Assembly (NCBI RefSeq): GCF_014779715.1
Contig: NZ_JACXYU010000003.1
Span: forward strand, 248,001 to 312,000
Direction: 5' to 3'
From: Streptomyces chumphonensis
GTDB taxonomy: Bacteria; Actinomycetota; Actinomycetes; Streptomycetales; Streptomycetaceae
DNA length: 64,000 nt
How positions within the stretch are numbered: the first letter of the stretch is position 1; every line of letters starts with the position of its first letter. The notes under the pieces were generated by a model. It worked only from the letters and a program-made list of their open reading frames with translations, made no database searches and had not been told where the DNA came from. Below, in pieces: positions 32,696 to 43,802 of the stretch. Made by a program: the position numbers and the translations under genes.

Positions 32696-32701
32696 TAAGA
32701 C
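32696..32701 (+). promoter_or_regulatory. Possible -10 (TAAGAC) for leaderless priA
   Basis: TAAGAC ends 7 nt before the priA GTG; the only purine-rich stretch (GAGGG) is too close to the start codon to act as a ribosome binding site. Confidence 0.35.
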
Positions 32702-32708
32702 TGAGGGC

Positions 32709-34862
32709 GTGAGCAGCGGCAACGGCACCGACGGCGACGGGCAGGCCCCGCCCGCCGAGCAGCTCGCCCTCATCCGCGAGTCCGTGCGGCGCACGGCGCC
32801 ACGGGCGCGCCCCCGCACCTGGCGCGGCGCGGCCCTCGCGGAGAACCTCCCCGTCGCCCGCGTCCTCGTCGACAAGGGCCTCGTCCACCTGGACCGCTAC
32901 TTCGACTACGCCGTGCCCGCCGCCATGGACGCCGAGGCACGGCCCGGGGTCCGGGTCCGGGTCCGCTTCGGCGCCGGGGAGCGGGGCGGCCGACGCGAGG
33001 GCGGCGGTCTCATCAACGGGTTCATCGTCGAGCGGGTGGCCGAGAGCGACTACCCCGGGGCCCTCGCGCCCCTCGCCCAGGTGCTCTCCCCGGAGCCGGT
33101 CCTCACGCCCGCCCTGCTCGCCCTGTGCCGGGCCGTCGCCGACCGCTACGCCGGTGCGCTCGCCGACGTCGTCCAGCTCGCCGTCCCGCCCCGGATGGCC
33201 CGGGCCGAACGCACCGCGCCGCCGCCGCCGGACGCACCCGCCCCGCCGCCGACCGCGCCCGAACCCGGCGGCTGGGCCCGGTACCCCGACGGCCCCGCCT
33301 TCCTGACCGCGCTCCGCGAGGGCGGCGTGCCGAGGGCGGTGTGGACGGCGCTGCCCGGCCCGCGGTGGCCCGAGGAGCTGGCCCGCGCCCTGCTGACGAC
33401 CGCCGCGTCCGGCCGGGGCGCCCTCGCCGTCGTCCCCGACGGCCGCGCCGCCGCCCGCGTCAACGCCGCCCTCGCCGCGCTGCACCCCGGCCGCGACCCC
33501 CTCCACGTCCTCCTCACCGCCGACGCCGGGCCCGAGGCCCGCTACCGCCGCTGGCTCGCCGTGAGCCGGGGCCGCGCCCGCGTCGTCGTGGGCACCCGGG
33601 CGGCCATGTTCGCCCCCGTGCGCGACCTGGGCCTGGTGGCCGTGTGGGACGACGGCGACCAGGCGCTGCGGGACGAGCACGCGCCCCGGCCGCACGCGCG
33701 GGAGGTGCTGATGCTGCGCGCCGTGCACGAACGCGCGGCGCTCCTGGTCGGCGGCCACACCCGCACGGTGGAGGGCGAGCGCCTCGTGGACGCCGGCTGG
33801 GCCCGTCCGCTGGCGGCCGACCGGGCCACCGTGCGGGCGACCGCCCCCCTCGTGCGCACCGTGGGAGACCTCGACGAGGCCCGCGACGTCGCGGCCCGCA
33901 CCGCCCGGCTGCCCAGCCTCGCCTGGCGGGCCGCGCGGGACGCCCTACGGCTCGGGCCCGTCCTGGTGCAGGTTCCGCGCCGGGGCTACGTCCCCCGGCT
34001 GGCCTGCGAGCGCTGCCGCGAACCGGCGCGCTGCCCCCACTGCCACGGCCCGCTGACCTCGCCCGGGGCCGCCCGGGAGCTCACCTGCGGCTGGTGCGGC
34101 CGGGCCTCACCGCACTGGCGCTGCCCGGCCTGCGGCGGCGCGCGGCTGCGGGCCAGCGTGGTGGGCGCGCACCGTACGGCGGAGGAGCTGGGCCGGGCCT
34201 TCCAGGGGGTACCGGTCCGCGTCTGCGGGGGCGACCAGGCCGTCCCCACCGTCGAGGACCGAGCGGCCCTGGTCGTGAGCACGCCCGGGGCCGAGCCCGT
34301 GGCCGACGGGCCGGGTTACGCGGCCGCCCTCCTGCTGGACGCGTGGGCGCTGCTCGGCCGCGCCGACCTGCGGGCCGAGGAGGACGCCCTGCGCCGCTGG
34401 CTGGCGGCGTCCGCCCTGGTCCGCCCGCACACCGAGGGCGGCACCGTGGTCGCCGTCGCCGAGCCGACCCTGCGTCCGGTGCAGGCGCTGGTCCGCTGGA
34501 ACCCGGAGGGCCACGCCGCGCGCGAGCTGGCCGAACGGGCCGAGCTCGGCTACCCGCCGGTGTCGCGCATGGCCGCCGTCAGCGGGCTGCCGGAGGCCGT
34601 CGCCGCGTTCCTCGCGGCCGCCCGCCTGCCCCCCGACGCCGAGATCCTGGGCCCGGTGCCCCTGCCGCGCCGGGAGCCCGGACAGCCCCGCCGCACCGGC
34701 GACCCGCCGCCGGGGGAGGCGTGGGAGCGCGCGCTCGTACGCGTCCCGCCCGGCAGTGGCGCGGCGCTGGCCGCCGCGCTGCGCACGGCGCAGGCGGCCC
34801 GGCTCAGTCGCCGTGAAGGCCCCCCCGTCCGCATCCTGATCGACCCGACGGACCTCGGCTGA
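32709..34862 (+). CDS. priA: PriA-like primosomal protein N' without helicase motifs
   Basis: Homologue of the replication-restart protein PriA. The 717-residue protein keeps the N-terminal 3'-DNA-binding domain (VLVDKGLVHLDRYFDYAVP), the eight zinc cysteines as four CxxC pairs between about residues 434 and 476, and the C-terminal domain. The ATPase motifs are gone: there is no Walker A, and the DEEH box reads WDDGDQ. This loss is a known trait of actinobacterial PriA, so it probably acts as a structural primosome protein. GTG at 32709 is chosen as start. Confidence 0.9.
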   Translation: MSSGNGTDGDGQAPPAEQLALIRESVRRTAPRARPRTWRGAALAENLPVARVLVDKGLVHLDRYFDYAVPAAMDAEARPGVRVRVRFGAGERGGRREGGGLINGFIVERVAESDYPGALAPLAQVLSPEPVLTPALLALCRAVADRYAGALADVVQLAVPPRMARAERTAPPPPDAPAPPPTAPEPGGWARYPDGPAFLTALREGGVPRAVWTALPGPRWPEELARALLTTAASGRGALAVVPDGRAAARVNAALAALHPGRDPLHVLLTADAGPEARYRRWLAVSRGRARVVVGTRAAMFAPVRDLGLVAVWDDGDQALRDEHAPRPHAREVLMLRAVHERAALLVGGHTRTVEGERLVDAGWARPLAADRATVRATAPLVRTVGDLDEARDVAARTARLPSLAWRAARDALRLGPVLVQVPRRGYVPRLACERCREPARCPHCHGPLTSPGAARELTCGWCGRASPHWRCPACGGARLRASVVGAHRTAEELGRAFQGVPVRVCGGDQAVPTVEDRAALVVSTPGAEPVADGPGYAAALLLDAWALLGRADLRAEEDALRRWLAASALVRPHTEGGTVVAVAEPTLRPVQALVRWNPEGHAARELAERAELGYPPVSRMAAVSGLPEAVAAFLAAARLPPDAEILGPVPLPRREPGQPRRTGDPPPGEAWERALVRVPPGSGAALAAALRTAQAARLSRREGPPVRILIDPTDLG

Positions 34863-34873
34863 GCCGCGGCACA

Positions 34874-34899
34874 GCGGCCGCACGCCCCGAGGCGGCCGC
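34874..34899 (+). terminator. Hairpin between convergent priA and HTH gene
   Basis: GCGGCCGC (34874-34881) repeats as its own complement at 34892-34899 around a 10-nt loop, 12 nt past priA. A modest stem that could serve both convergent genes. Confidence 0.4.
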
Positions 34900-34912
34900 G
34901 CGGGCACCGGGC

Positions 34913-35452
34913 TCAGCCGCCCCGCGGCCCGGGGAAGGCGCCCGGCCGCGCCCCCGGCACGCTGCGGGCCGCCGGCACCGTCGGCGTCACCGGGGCCGCG
35001 CCCGGCCCGCCCGACCCGCTCGGAGCGCCCGGCCCGATGACGTCCTGGGCCGCCCCCACGGCCGCGGCCGACCGGTCGGCCGACCCCGGCGCCGCGTCAC
35101 CGGCACGCCGCGAACCTCCGTAGCGCCGGTGCACCGCCTGCTTGGTGACGCCGAGCGCGGAGCCCACCGCGTCCCAGGAGAACCCGAGCGAGCGGTCGAA
35201 CTCGACGGCGGCCGTCACCAGGCTCTCCACGCTCTCGCGCAGCTCCTGCGCCAGCCGCACGGTCGGCGCGGGGGCCCGGCCGTAGACGACGAAGCCGGCC
35301 GACGGGCCGGTGCGGCGCGGGCGGTAGACGTTCCCCAACTGGGCGGTGAGGGTGCGCAGCGCGTCCACCTGCCGGCGGACCCGCTCGATGTCCCGTACCA
35401 GGAGGTGCAGGCTGGCGCGTGCCTGGGCGTCGTGGGTGGCGTGGTCGGCCAT
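34913..35452 (-). CDS. Small HTH-containing protein, function unknown
   Basis: A 179-residue protein with a helical N-terminal part ([20 protein letters not shown]), a helix-turn-helix-like segment [20 protein letters not shown] (about residues 95-114), and a Pro/Gly/Ala-rich tail of about 60 residues. ATG at 35452 is selected because GAGAGG lies 7 nt upstream; a TTG 6 nt earlier is too close to that site. It is convergent with priA and divergent from fmt. The HTH suggests DNA binding, but I do not recognise a regulator family. Confidence 0.65.
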   Translation of the reverse strand: MADHATHDAQARASLHLLVRDIERVRRQVDALRTLTAQLGNVYRPRRTGPSAGFVVYGRAPAPTVRLAQELRESVESLVTAAVEFDRSLGFSWDAVGSALGVTKQAVHRRYGGSRRAGDAAPGSADRSAAAVGAAQDVIGPGAPSGSGGPGAAPVTPTVPAARSVPGARPGAFPGPRGG

Positions 35453-35638
35453 GGACAAGCCTCTCGAACCGGCGTGGAAGGGGCCGCCGAACGACCGGCC
35501 GTCCAGCGCCCCCTACGGTCACATCGCCTTGCCCAACGCCGGATCCGGGCCGGGGGTCACGGCCGGGGCGCGAGCGGGGGTCCCACGGGGCGCGCAGCGG
35601 CCGGGCACGCCCCACCGGGCCGCGGTCCGTGACGGCCG

Positions 35639-35644
35639 TAGACT
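35639..35644 (+). promoter_or_regulatory. Possible -10 (TAGACT) for fmt
   Basis: TAGACT lies 86 nt upstream of the fmt ATG with no clear -35. In the 277-nt gap between the divergent HTH gene and fmt nothing else stands out. Confidence 0.3.
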
Positions 35645-35729
35645 GATGCGCCGTCCGACGACGCGTCCCGCGTCCCGTCTTCGTCCTGGCGCGGCCCGGA
35701 GAGGCAGCCCGGAGAGGTAGTCCCCACCG

Positions 35730-36662
35730 ATGAAGCTCGTCTTCGCCGGCACCCCCGAGGTCGCCGTGCCCGCTCTGGACGCCCTGATCGCCTCCGAGCG
35801 GCACGAGGTCGCCGCCGTCGTCACCCGGCCCGACGCGCCGGCCGGACGCGGCCGCCGGCTGGTGGCGAGCCCGGTCGCCGAGCGGGCCGAGGAGGAGGGC
35901 ATCGAGATCCTGCGCCCGGCGAGCCCGCGCGACCCCGCCTTCCAGGAGCGGCTGCGGCGGATCGCCCCGGACTGCTGCCCCGTCGTCGCCTACGGCGCGC
36001 TGCTGCCGGAGCCGGCGTTGGAGATCCCGGCGCACGGCTGGGTCAATCTGCACTTCTCGCTCCTGCCGGCCTGGCGCGGCGCGGCGCCCGTCCAGCACGC
36101 CGTGCTCGCCGGGGACGAGCTGACGGGCGCGTCCACCTTCCAGATCGAGCGGGGACTGGACTCCGGGCCGGTCTACGGCGTGGTCACCGAGGAGGTCCGC
36201 CCCACGGACACCAGCGGCGACCTGCTGACCCGGCTCGCGCTCGCCGGCGCGGGCCTGCTCGCCGCGACGATGGACGGCATCGAGGACGGCACGCTGCACG
36301 CCGTGCCGCAGCCCGCCGAGGGCGTCAGCCACGCCCCGAAGCTCACCGTGGCCGACGCCCGGGTCGACTGGAGCGCCCCGGCCCTGCGCGTGGACCGCGT
36401 CGTACGCGGCTGCTCCCCGGCGCCCGGCGCCTGGACGGTCTTCCGCGGCGAGCGGCTCAAGCTCGTGCAGGCCGCGCCCGACCCGCGGGTCACCGACCTG
36501 GCGCCGGGCGAGCTGCGTGCGGGCAAGCACAGCGTCCACGTCGGCACCGGCTCCCACGCCGTCGAGCTGCGGTGGGTCCAGCCGCAGGGCAAGAAGCCCA
36601 TGCAGGCCGCCGACTGGGCCCGCGGCGCCCGCACCAGTGCGGGCGAGCACCTCGGGGACTGA
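35730..36662 (+). CDS. fmt: Methionyl-tRNA formyltransferase
   Basis: Formylates initiator Met-tRNA. The 310-residue protein begins [19 protein letters not shown] and has the catalytic region [20 protein letters not shown], then the C-terminal OB-like tRNA-binding domain ending GEHLGD. ATG with GAGAGG upstream. It heads the fmt-rsmB-rpe run. Confidence 0.97.
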   Translation: MKLVFAGTPEVAVPALDALIASERHEVAAVVTRPDAPAGRGRRLVASPVAERAEEEGIEILRPASPRDPAFQERLRRIAPDCCPVVAYGALLPEPALEIPAHGWVNLHFSLLPAWRGAAPVQHAVLAGDELTGASTFQIERGLDSGPVYGVVTEEVRPTDTSGDLLTRLALAGAGLLAATMDGIEDGTLHAVPQPAEGVSHAPKLTVADARVDWSAPALRVDRVVRGCSPAPGAWTVFRGERLKLVQAAPDPRVTDLAPGELRAGKHSVHVGTGSHAVELRWVQPQGKKPMQAADWARGARTSAGEHLGD

Positions 36663-36792
36663 CGACCCGCGCGCCACCCCCGTGCCCCCGGTGCCGCACC
36701 CCCCCCGGTACCGGGACGGGCGGCCCACCGCCCCGCGTAAGCTGGGACCTTTCGCCGATCGAGCCGTTCCCGACCCCCGGAGCACCTTCCAC

Positions 36793-38232
36793 GTGAGTGA
36801 CCCGACCCGTCGCCGCCCCCCGCGTCCGCCCGCGCCCCGGCGCCGCCCGCGCAAGGACCCGGTGCGCGTCCTGGCCTTCGAGGCGCTGCGCGCGGTGGAC
36901 GAACGGGACGCCTACGCCAACCTGGTCCTGCCCCCGCTGCTGCGCAGGGCCCGGGACGCCGGGGAGCTCGACGCGCGCGACGCCGCCTTCGCCACCGAAC
37001 TGGTCTACGGCACCCTGCGCCGCCAGGGCACCTACGACGCCGTCATCGCCGCCTGTGTGGACCGCCCCCTGCGGGAGGTCGACCCGCCGGTGCTCGACGT
37101 GCTGTCCCTGGGCGCCCACCAGCTGCTCGGCACCCGCACCCCGCCGCACGCCGCCGTCAGCGCCAGCGTCGACCTCGCCCGCTTCGTGCTGAGCGACGGG
37201 CGGGCGAAGTTCGTCAACGCCGTCCTGCGCCGGATCGCCGCCCACGACCTGGACGGCTGGCTGACGCGCGTCGCCCCGCCCTTCGAGGACGACCCGGTCG
37301 AGCACCTGTCCCTCGTCCACGCCCACCCGCGCTGGATCGTCTCGGCGCTGTGGGACGCGCTCGGGCCCCGGGCCGGGCGGGAGGAGATCGAGGCCCTGCT
37401 GGCCGCCGACAACGAACGCCCCGAGGTCACCCTGGTCGCCCGCCCCGGCCGGTCCACCGTCGAGGAGCTGCTGGGCCCGGACGGGCAGCAGGCCCGGCCC
37501 GGCCACTGGTCGCCCTACGCCGCCCGGTTCACCGAGGGCGGGGAACCGGGGGCCGTGCCGGCCGTCCGCGAGGGACGTGCCGGAGTGCAGGACGAGGGCA
37601 GCCAGCTGGTGGCCCTCGCGCTGGCGAACGCGCCGCTGGCGGGCGGCGACGCCCGCTGGCTGGACGGCTGCGCAGGACCGGGCGGCAAGGCGGCCCTCCT
37701 GGCCGCGCTGGCGGCCGGGCGGGGCGCCGCCCTGGTGGCCGCCGAGAAGCAGCAGCACCGGGCCCGCCTGGTCGCCCGCGCCCTGGCGGGCAACCCGGGC
37801 CCCTACCAGGTGGTCACCGCCGACGGCACGCGTCCGGCGTGGCGCCCCGGGACCTTCGACCGGGTCCTCGTCGACGTGCCCTGCACCGGGCTGGGCGCGC
37901 TGCGCCGCCGCCCCGAGGCCCGCTGGCGCCGCCGCCCCGAGGACCTGGACGGCTTCGCGCCGCTCCAGCGGGCCCTGCTGGCGGAGGCCCTGGACGCCGC
38001 CCGCCCCGGCGGCGTCGTCGGCTACGCGACGTGCTCCCCCCACCCGGCGGAGACCCGCGCGGTGGTGGAGGACGTCCTGCGCGGACCCCGGGCCGGGGGC
38101 GCGGAGTGGATCGACGCCCGCCCGCTGCTCCCCGGCGTGCCCGCGCTGGGGGAGGGCCCCGACGTCCAGCTGTGGCCGCACCGCCACGGCACCGACGCGA
38201 TGTACCTCGCCCTGCTGCGCAGGACGGGCTGA
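36793..38232 (+). CDS. rsmB: 16S rRNA (cytosine-967-C5) methyltransferase
   Basis: Methylates C967 of 16S rRNA with SAM. The 479 residues begin with an Arg/Pro-rich tail, then a NusB-like RNA-binding domain (about 20-170), then the Rossmann methyltransferase: [18 protein letters not shown] (SAM), [12 protein letters not shown] (motif IV Cys) and [11 protein letters not shown] (motif VI catalytic Cys). The GTG start lies 130 nt after fmt; a TAAGCT in the gap may be a -10. Confidence 0.95.
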   Translation: MSDPTRRRPPRPPAPRRRPRKDPVRVLAFEALRAVDERDAYANLVLPPLLRRARDAGELDARDAAFATELVYGTLRRQGTYDAVIAACVDRPLREVDPPVLDVLSLGAHQLLGTRTPPHAAVSASVDLARFVLSDGRAKFVNAVLRRIAAHDLDGWLTRVAPPFEDDPVEHLSLVHAHPRWIVSALWDALGPRAGREEIEALLAADNERPEVTLVARPGRSTVEELLGPDGQQARPGHWSPYAARFTEGGEPGAVPAVREGRAGVQDEGSQLVALALANAPLAGGDARWLDGCAGPGGKAALLAALAAGRGAALVAAEKQQHRARLVARALAGNPGPYQVVTADGTRPAWRPGTFDRVLVDVPCTGLGALRRRPEARWRRRPEDLDGFAPLQRALLAEALDAARPGGVVGYATCSPHPAETRAVVEDVLRGPRAGGAEWIDARPLLPGVPALGEGPDVQLWPHRHGTDAMYLALLRRTG

Positions 38233-38291
38233 GGCCCGGGCGGCCCGGCGGGCCGGGGAGAGGCGCCCGAGGGCCCGTCGGTACCGAGCGC

Positions 38292-38297
38292 CATACT
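38292..38297 (+). promoter_or_regulatory. Possible -10 (CATACT) for leaderless rpe
   Basis: CATACT ends 6 nt before the rpe ATG and no Shine-Dalgarno sequence is present. Confidence 0.3.
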
Positions 38298-38303
38298 GGG
38301 GCC

Positions 38304-38978
38304 ATGGCTCAGATCAACCCCAGCATCCTCTCCGCCGACTTCGCCCGCCTGGCCGACGAGGCCAAGGCGGTCGAAGGGGCCGACTGGCTCCACGTGGACG
38401 TCATGGACGCCCACTTCGTCCCGAACCTCACGCTCGGCGTCCCCGTCGTCGAGGCCCTCGGCAAGGCCACGGGCACGCCCCTGGACTGCCACCTCATGAT
38501 CGAGGACCCGGACCGCTGGGCCCCGCAGTACGTCGAGGCGGGAGCCGGTTCCGTGACCTTCCACGCCGAGGCGGCCGCCGCCCCCGTCCGCCTCGCGCGC
38601 GAGATCCGGGCCAAGGGCGCCCGCGCGTCCATGGCGCTGAAGCCCGCCACGCCGATCGAGCCGTACGAGGACCTGCTGCCGGAGCTGGACATGCTCCTGG
38701 TGATGACGGTGGAGCCCGGCTTCGGCGGTCAGGCGTTCCTCGACATCATGCTGCCCAAGATCCGGCGCACCCGGCGGCTCATCGAGAAGCACGGACTGCA
38801 GATGTGGCTGCAGGTCGACGGCGGCGTGTCCGCGTCCACCATCGAGCAGTGCGCCGAGGCCGGTGCCGACGTCTTCGTCGCCGGTTCCGCCGTCTACGGC
38901 ACCGACGACCCGGCCGCGGCCGTCCGGGCGCTGCGCCGCCAGGCCGAGGAGGCGACGGCGCGCGCCTGCGCCCACTGA
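38304..38978 (+). CDS. rpe: Ribulose-phosphate 3-epimerase
   Basis: Pentose phosphate pathway enzyme interconverting ribulose-5-P and xylulose-5-P. The 224-residue TIM barrel shows [43 protein letters not shown] and VDGGVS, with all metal-binding positions present. ATG at 38304. Confidence 0.97.
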   Translation: MAQINPSILSADFARLADEAKAVEGADWLHVDVMDAHFVPNLTLGVPVVEALGKATGTPLDCHLMIEDPDRWAPQYVEAGAGSVTFHAEAAAAPVRLAREIRAKGARASMALKPATPIEPYEDLLPELDMLLVMTVEPGFGGQAFLDIMLPKIRRTRRLIEKHGLQMWLQVDGGVSASTIEQCAEAGADVFVAGSAVYGTDDPAAAVRALRRQAEEATARACAH

Positions 38979-39114
38979 AGCCGTCCCCGCGCACCGGCGC
39001 TGCGCCGTCCCCGGTGGGTGCGCCGTGCACGCGACGGATCGAGGACGCCGTTCGATCTGCGAGGATGAACCCGCGGCGTGAAGGTGATGATGGCTGACAG
39101 TGAGGTGAGTTGCG

Positions 39115-40140
39115 GTGTCGACGGGTCGGGCAGCAGCGAGGATGGGGCCCGCCGAGCTGATGCAGGCTGCGGCGATGGCACGCCGCTTCTACCTGGAGGG
39201 CAAGTCCAAGATCCAGATCGCTGACGAGTTCGGCGTCAGCCGCTTCAAGGTGGCCCGTGTCCTGGAGACGGCGCTGGAGCACGACCTGGTCCGCATCGAG
39301 ATCCGCGTCCCCGCCGAGCTGGACGCCGAGCGCTCCGACGCGCTGCGGGCCCGCTTCGGCCTGCGGCACGCCGTCGTCGCCGAGTCCCCCGCCGACACCG
39401 CCGAGACGGTGGAGAACGTGGCCGACCCGGAGAACCTGGGCGAGGTCGCCGCCGACCTCCTCGGCGAGCTGGTCACCGAGGGGGACGTGCTCGGTCTGGC
39501 CTGGGGGCGCTCGACCATCCACATGGCCACCGCGCTGCGCCGGCTCCCGCCGTGCACGGTCGTCCAGCTCACCGGCGTGTACGACGCGGGCACGGCCGAC
39601 CGGGGCTCGGTGGAGGCCGTGCGGCGGGCCGCCGAGGTCGCCGGGGGAGAGGCGCACCCGATCTACGCCCCGATGCTCCTGCCGGACTCGGCCACGGCGG
39701 CCGCGCTGCGCCACCAGACGGGCATCGCCGCCGCCTTCGAGTACTTCGACAAGGTGACGGTGGCGGCCGTGTCCATCGGTTCCTGGGAGCCGGGAATCTC
39801 CACCGTCCACGACATGCTGTCCGAACGGGAGCGCGCGCACTACGCCTCCCTCGGCGTCGCCGCCGAGATGTCCGCCCACCTGTTCGACGGGGACGGCCGC
39901 CGCATCGGGCGGGACCTGGGCGAGCGGTGCATCACCGTCGAGGCGGCCCGGCTGCGCCGGGTGCCGGAGGTGGTGGCCATCGCGGGCGGACGCCGCAAGG
40001 CCGCCGCCATCGGTGCCGTCCTGCGCTCGGGCCTGGTCACCAGCCTGGTGACGGACACGGCGGCCGCCGACGCGCTGCTGGAGGACCGGCGTCCCGTGCG
40101 GCGTCCGGCACTGGAGCGCGCGGACCCCGACGAGGCGTGA
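39115..40140 (+). CDS. SorC/DeoR-type sugar-binding transcriptional regulator
   Basis: A 341-residue regulator with an N-terminal helix-turn-helix (ARRFYLEGKSKIQIADEFGVSRFKVARVL, about residues 21-49, split here only for description) and a C-terminal sugar-phosphate-binding domain ending AGGRRKAAAIGAVLRSG. The GTG at 39115 has GAGGTGAG upstream; ATG at 39142 is an alternative. It stands alone next to the antiporter pair, with no sugar operon adjacent, so its target may be remote or the nearby rpe. The effector is unknown. Confidence 0.85.
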   Translation: MSTGRAAARMGPAELMQAAAMARRFYLEGKSKIQIADEFGVSRFKVARVLETALEHDLVRIEIRVPAELDAERSDALRARFGLRHAVVAESPADTAETVENVADPENLGEVAADLLGELVTEGDVLGLAWGRSTIHMATALRRLPPCTVVQLTGVYDAGTADRGSVEAVRRAAEVAGGEAHPIYAPMLLPDSATAAALRHQTGIAAAFEYFDKVTVAAVSIGSWEPGISTVHDMLSERERAHYASLGVAAEMSAHLFDGDGRRIGRDLGERCITVEAARLRRVPEVVAIAGGRRKAAAIGAVLRSGLVTSLVTDTAAADALLEDRRPVRRPALERADPDEA

Positions 40141-40162
40141 GCGACCGGAAACGGAGTAGGCC

Positions 40163-40669
40163 ATGACCACGCGACGCACCCCACTGCCGGGAGTCGGCGT
40201 CCAGTACGACCTCAGCACGCGCGACGGACGGCACATCTCCGTCGTCGCCCACCAGGACGGCCGGCGCTTCCTCGGCTTCTACCGTCCCGACGACCCGGAC
40301 GCCTGCCAGGCCACCATCCCGCTGGATCCGGACGAGGCCGGCGCGCTGGCGGAGCTGATCTCGCCCGAGGCGGCGGCGTCCACCACGGTCCAGCACGGCG
40401 ACATCGAGCTGGACCTGGTCAGCGAGCGCATCACCGTCGGGCCCCAGTCCCCCTATCGCGGCCGGCTCCTGGCCGACACCAGGGCCCGCCGCCGCACCGG
40501 CGCGTCCGTCGTCGCCGTGCTGCGGCGGACCGGGGCCGTGCCCTCCCCGCGCCCGGACTTCCGCCTGGAGGCCGGGGACGTGCTGCTCGTCGTCGGGACG
40601 CGGCAGGGTGTGGACGCCGCCGCCGAGCTGATCGCCGGGACCCTGGGCGCCGACGAGGACGAGGCCTGA
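40163..40669 (+). CDS. KhtT-like regulatory subunit of cation:proton antiporter
   Basis: A 168-residue cytosolic protein. The C-terminal half is a TrkA-C (RCK-C) domain (PYRGRLLADTRARRRTG, FRLEAGDVLLVVGT) and the N-terminal half resembles KhtT. In B. subtilis KhtT gates the K+ efflux antiporter KhtU. The partner gene begins 3 nt after the stop, so the two are one unit. The RBS is GGAGTAGG. Confidence 0.85.
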   Translation: MTTRRTPLPGVGVQYDLSTRDGRHISVVAHQDGRRFLGFYRPDDPDACQATIPLDPDEAGALAELISPEAAASTTVQHGDIELDLVSERITVGPQSPYRGRLLADTRARRRTGASVVAVLRRTGAVPSPRPDFRLEAGDVLLVVGTRQGVDAAAELIAGTLGADEDEA

Positions 40670-40672
40670 CCC

Positions 40673-41902
40673 GTGCACCACACCACCGTCCTGCTCATCG
40701 AGCTGGGCGCCGTCATCCTCGGTCTGGGGCTGCTGGCGCGCTTCGCCGGGCGGATCGGGATGTCCCCGATCCCGCTCTACCTCCTCGTGGGGCTCGCCTT
40801 CGGCCACGGCGGTCTGCTGCCGCTCAGCACCAGTGAGGAGTTCATCGAGGTCGGCGCCGAGATCGGCGTCATCCTCCTGCTGCTCATGCTGGGGCTGGAG
40901 TACACGGCCTCGGAGCTCGTCACCAGCCTGCGCACCCAGTACCCGACCGGGATCGTCGACCTCGTCCTGAACGCCACCCCGGGCGCGGTCGCCGGGTGGG
41001 CGCTGGGCTGGGGGCCGGTCGGCATCATCGCCCTGGCGGGGATCACCTGGATCTCCTCCTCGGGCGTCATCGCCAAGGTCCTCGCCGACCTCGGGCGGCT
41101 GGGCAACCGCGAGACGCCGGTGGTCCTCGGCGTGCTGGTGATGGAGGACCTGGCGATGGCGGTGTACCTGCCGCTGCTGACGGCCCTCCTGGCCGGTCTG
41201 AGCCTGGCCGGGGCCAGCCTGTCCCTGACGATCGCGCTGGGCACCGCCGCGCTCGTGCTCTTCCTCGCGCTGCGCCACGGCCGCCTCATCAGCCGCGCCG
41301 TCTCCTCGGAGAACCCGGAGATGCTGCTGCTGGTCGTCCTCGGGCTGACCCTGCTCGTGGCCGGGGTCGCCCAGCGGCTCCAGGTCTCGGCGGCGGTCGG
41401 CGCGTTCCTCGTGGGCATCGCGATCTCCGGCGAGGTGGCGCACAGCGCGCGGTCGCTCCTCACGCCGCTGCGCGACCTCTTCGCGGCCGTCTTCTTCGTC
41501 TTCTTCGGCCTCTCCACCGTTCCGGCGAACATCCCGCCCGTCCTGCTGCCCGCGCTGGCGCTGGCGGCGGTGTCCGTCGCGACGAAGATCCTCACCGGGT
41601 GGTACGCCGCCCGGCGGGCCGGGATCGGTACCAAGGGACGGCTCAGGGCCGGGGGCGCGCTGGTGGCGCGGGGGGAGTTCTCCATCGTCATCGCCGGGCT
41701 GGCGGCGGGGGCCCAGCCGGGGCTGCGTCCGGTGGCGACGGCCTACGTCCTGATCCTGGTCATCGCCGGGCCGCTCACCGCCCGCTGGACGGAGCCGGTG
41801 GTCCGCGGGCTGCGGGGGCTGGGGCGCGGTGGTCCTCCCGCCGGGCCCCTCCCGCCGCCGGCCGGGGGCGGCGGCGCCGAGGTGGGGGCGGGGCGTTCGT
41901 AG
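40673..41902 (+). CDS. CPA2 cation:proton antiporter, KhtU/KefB type
   Basis: A 409-residue membrane protein with 12 or so helices and the CPA2 features LLLLMLGLEY, TWISSSGVIAKVLADLG and LVMEDLAMAVYLPLL with the conserved membrane aspartate. It ends in a Gly/Pro tail. The upstream gene encodes its likely gating subunit. Probable role is K+ (or NH4+) efflux in exchange for protons, inferred from family. Confidence 0.87.
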   Translation: MHHTTVLLIELGAVILGLGLLARFAGRIGMSPIPLYLLVGLAFGHGGLLPLSTSEEFIEVGAEIGVILLLLMLGLEYTASELVTSLRTQYPTGIVDLVLNATPGAVAGWALGWGPVGIIALAGITWISSSGVIAKVLADLGRLGNRETPVVLGVLVMEDLAMAVYLPLLTALLAGLSLAGASLSLTIALGTAALVLFLALRHGRLISRAVSSENPEMLLLVVLGLTLLVAGVAQRLQVSAAVGAFLVGIAISGEVAHSARSLLTPLRDLFAAVFFVFFGLSTVPANIPPVLLPALALAAVSVATKILTGWYAARRAGIGTKGRLRAGGALVARGEFSIVIAGLAAGAQPGLRPVATAYVLILVIAGPLTARWTEPVVRGLRGLGRGGPPAGPLPPPAGGGGAEVGAGRS

Positions 41903-41976
41903 CTTCCGCCGAGGGCGGGCCGCGCGGTGTGGTGGATCGTCCGGGGGTCCGCCCGGAAGGCGCCGTGGGACAATGA

Positions 41977-43485
<1,509 letters not shown>

Positions 43486-43496
43486 TCCGGACCGGT

Positions 43497-43536
43497 GCCT
43501 CGGGGCCGGGAGCCGCGCGGCTCCCGGCCCCGAGGC
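43497..43536 (+). terminator. Perfect 40-nt palindromic terminator after guaB1
   Basis: Two 20-nt arms (43497-43516 and 43517-43536) are exact complements with no loop bases, starting 11 nt past the stop. Confidence 0.75.
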
Positions 43537-43598
43537 GCTCCGTTACCACAAGAATCCGCGCAGGGGAAGTAAACGAACGCACGAGGTAGGGTGTTCCC

Positions 43599-43628
43599 GC
43601 GCAACGAATCGGCACGGGTGCGCAAGGA
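43599..43628 (+). promoter_or_regulatory. Bipartite motif GCGCAACGAA-N10-TGCGCAAGGA (putative Lrp/AsnC site) at permease promoter
   Basis: GCGCAACGAA (43599-43608) and TGCGCAAGGA (43619-43628) repeat the GCGCAA core at a 21-nt period. The same pair, with an 11-nt gap, occurs upstream of davA. It ends 7 nt before the candidate -35. A degenerate GCGCAGGGGA lies at 43558. Assignment to the adjacent Lrp/AsnC protein is inference. Confidence 0.65.
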
Positions 43629-43635
43629 TCACGCA

Positions 43636-43665
43636 TTACGTGCCGACATGTCCCGGTCCTAGAGT
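43636..43665 (+). promoter_or_regulatory. Candidate permease promoter
   Basis: TTACGT (43636-43641) and TAGAGT (43660-43665), 18-nt spacer. The weak -35 fits an activator-dependent promoter. Confidence 0.5.
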
Positions 43666-43802
43666 CGGGCGCTGTACGAGGAGTGGCGGAGACCGCCTGC
43701 TCGACGGTCTCAGTCGCTGTGTGACGCGCCCCCACCGGGTGCGGGCCTGAGCCGTGCCGGTCTCCCGCCGCGAACCCGCATCACATGGCAAGGAGCCCAC
43801 CC

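Larger units (their letters stand above)
43486..43802 (+). other. Intergenic region guaB1 to permease: terminator, operator, promoter
   Basis: This 317-nt stretch has no credible gene. It contains the guaB1 palindrome, a bipartite motif shared with davA (43599-43628), a candidate promoter (43636-43665), a 7-bp hairpin GAGACCG/CGGTCTC in the leader, and an AAGGAG ribosome binding site 7 nt before the permease GTG. Confidence 0.75.

Noticed and set aside
43672..43760. Riboswitch or T-box in the permease leader, suggested by the GAGACCG/CGGTCTC stem
   Set aside because: Only one 7-bp stem, no conserved T-box or lysine-riboswitch core.
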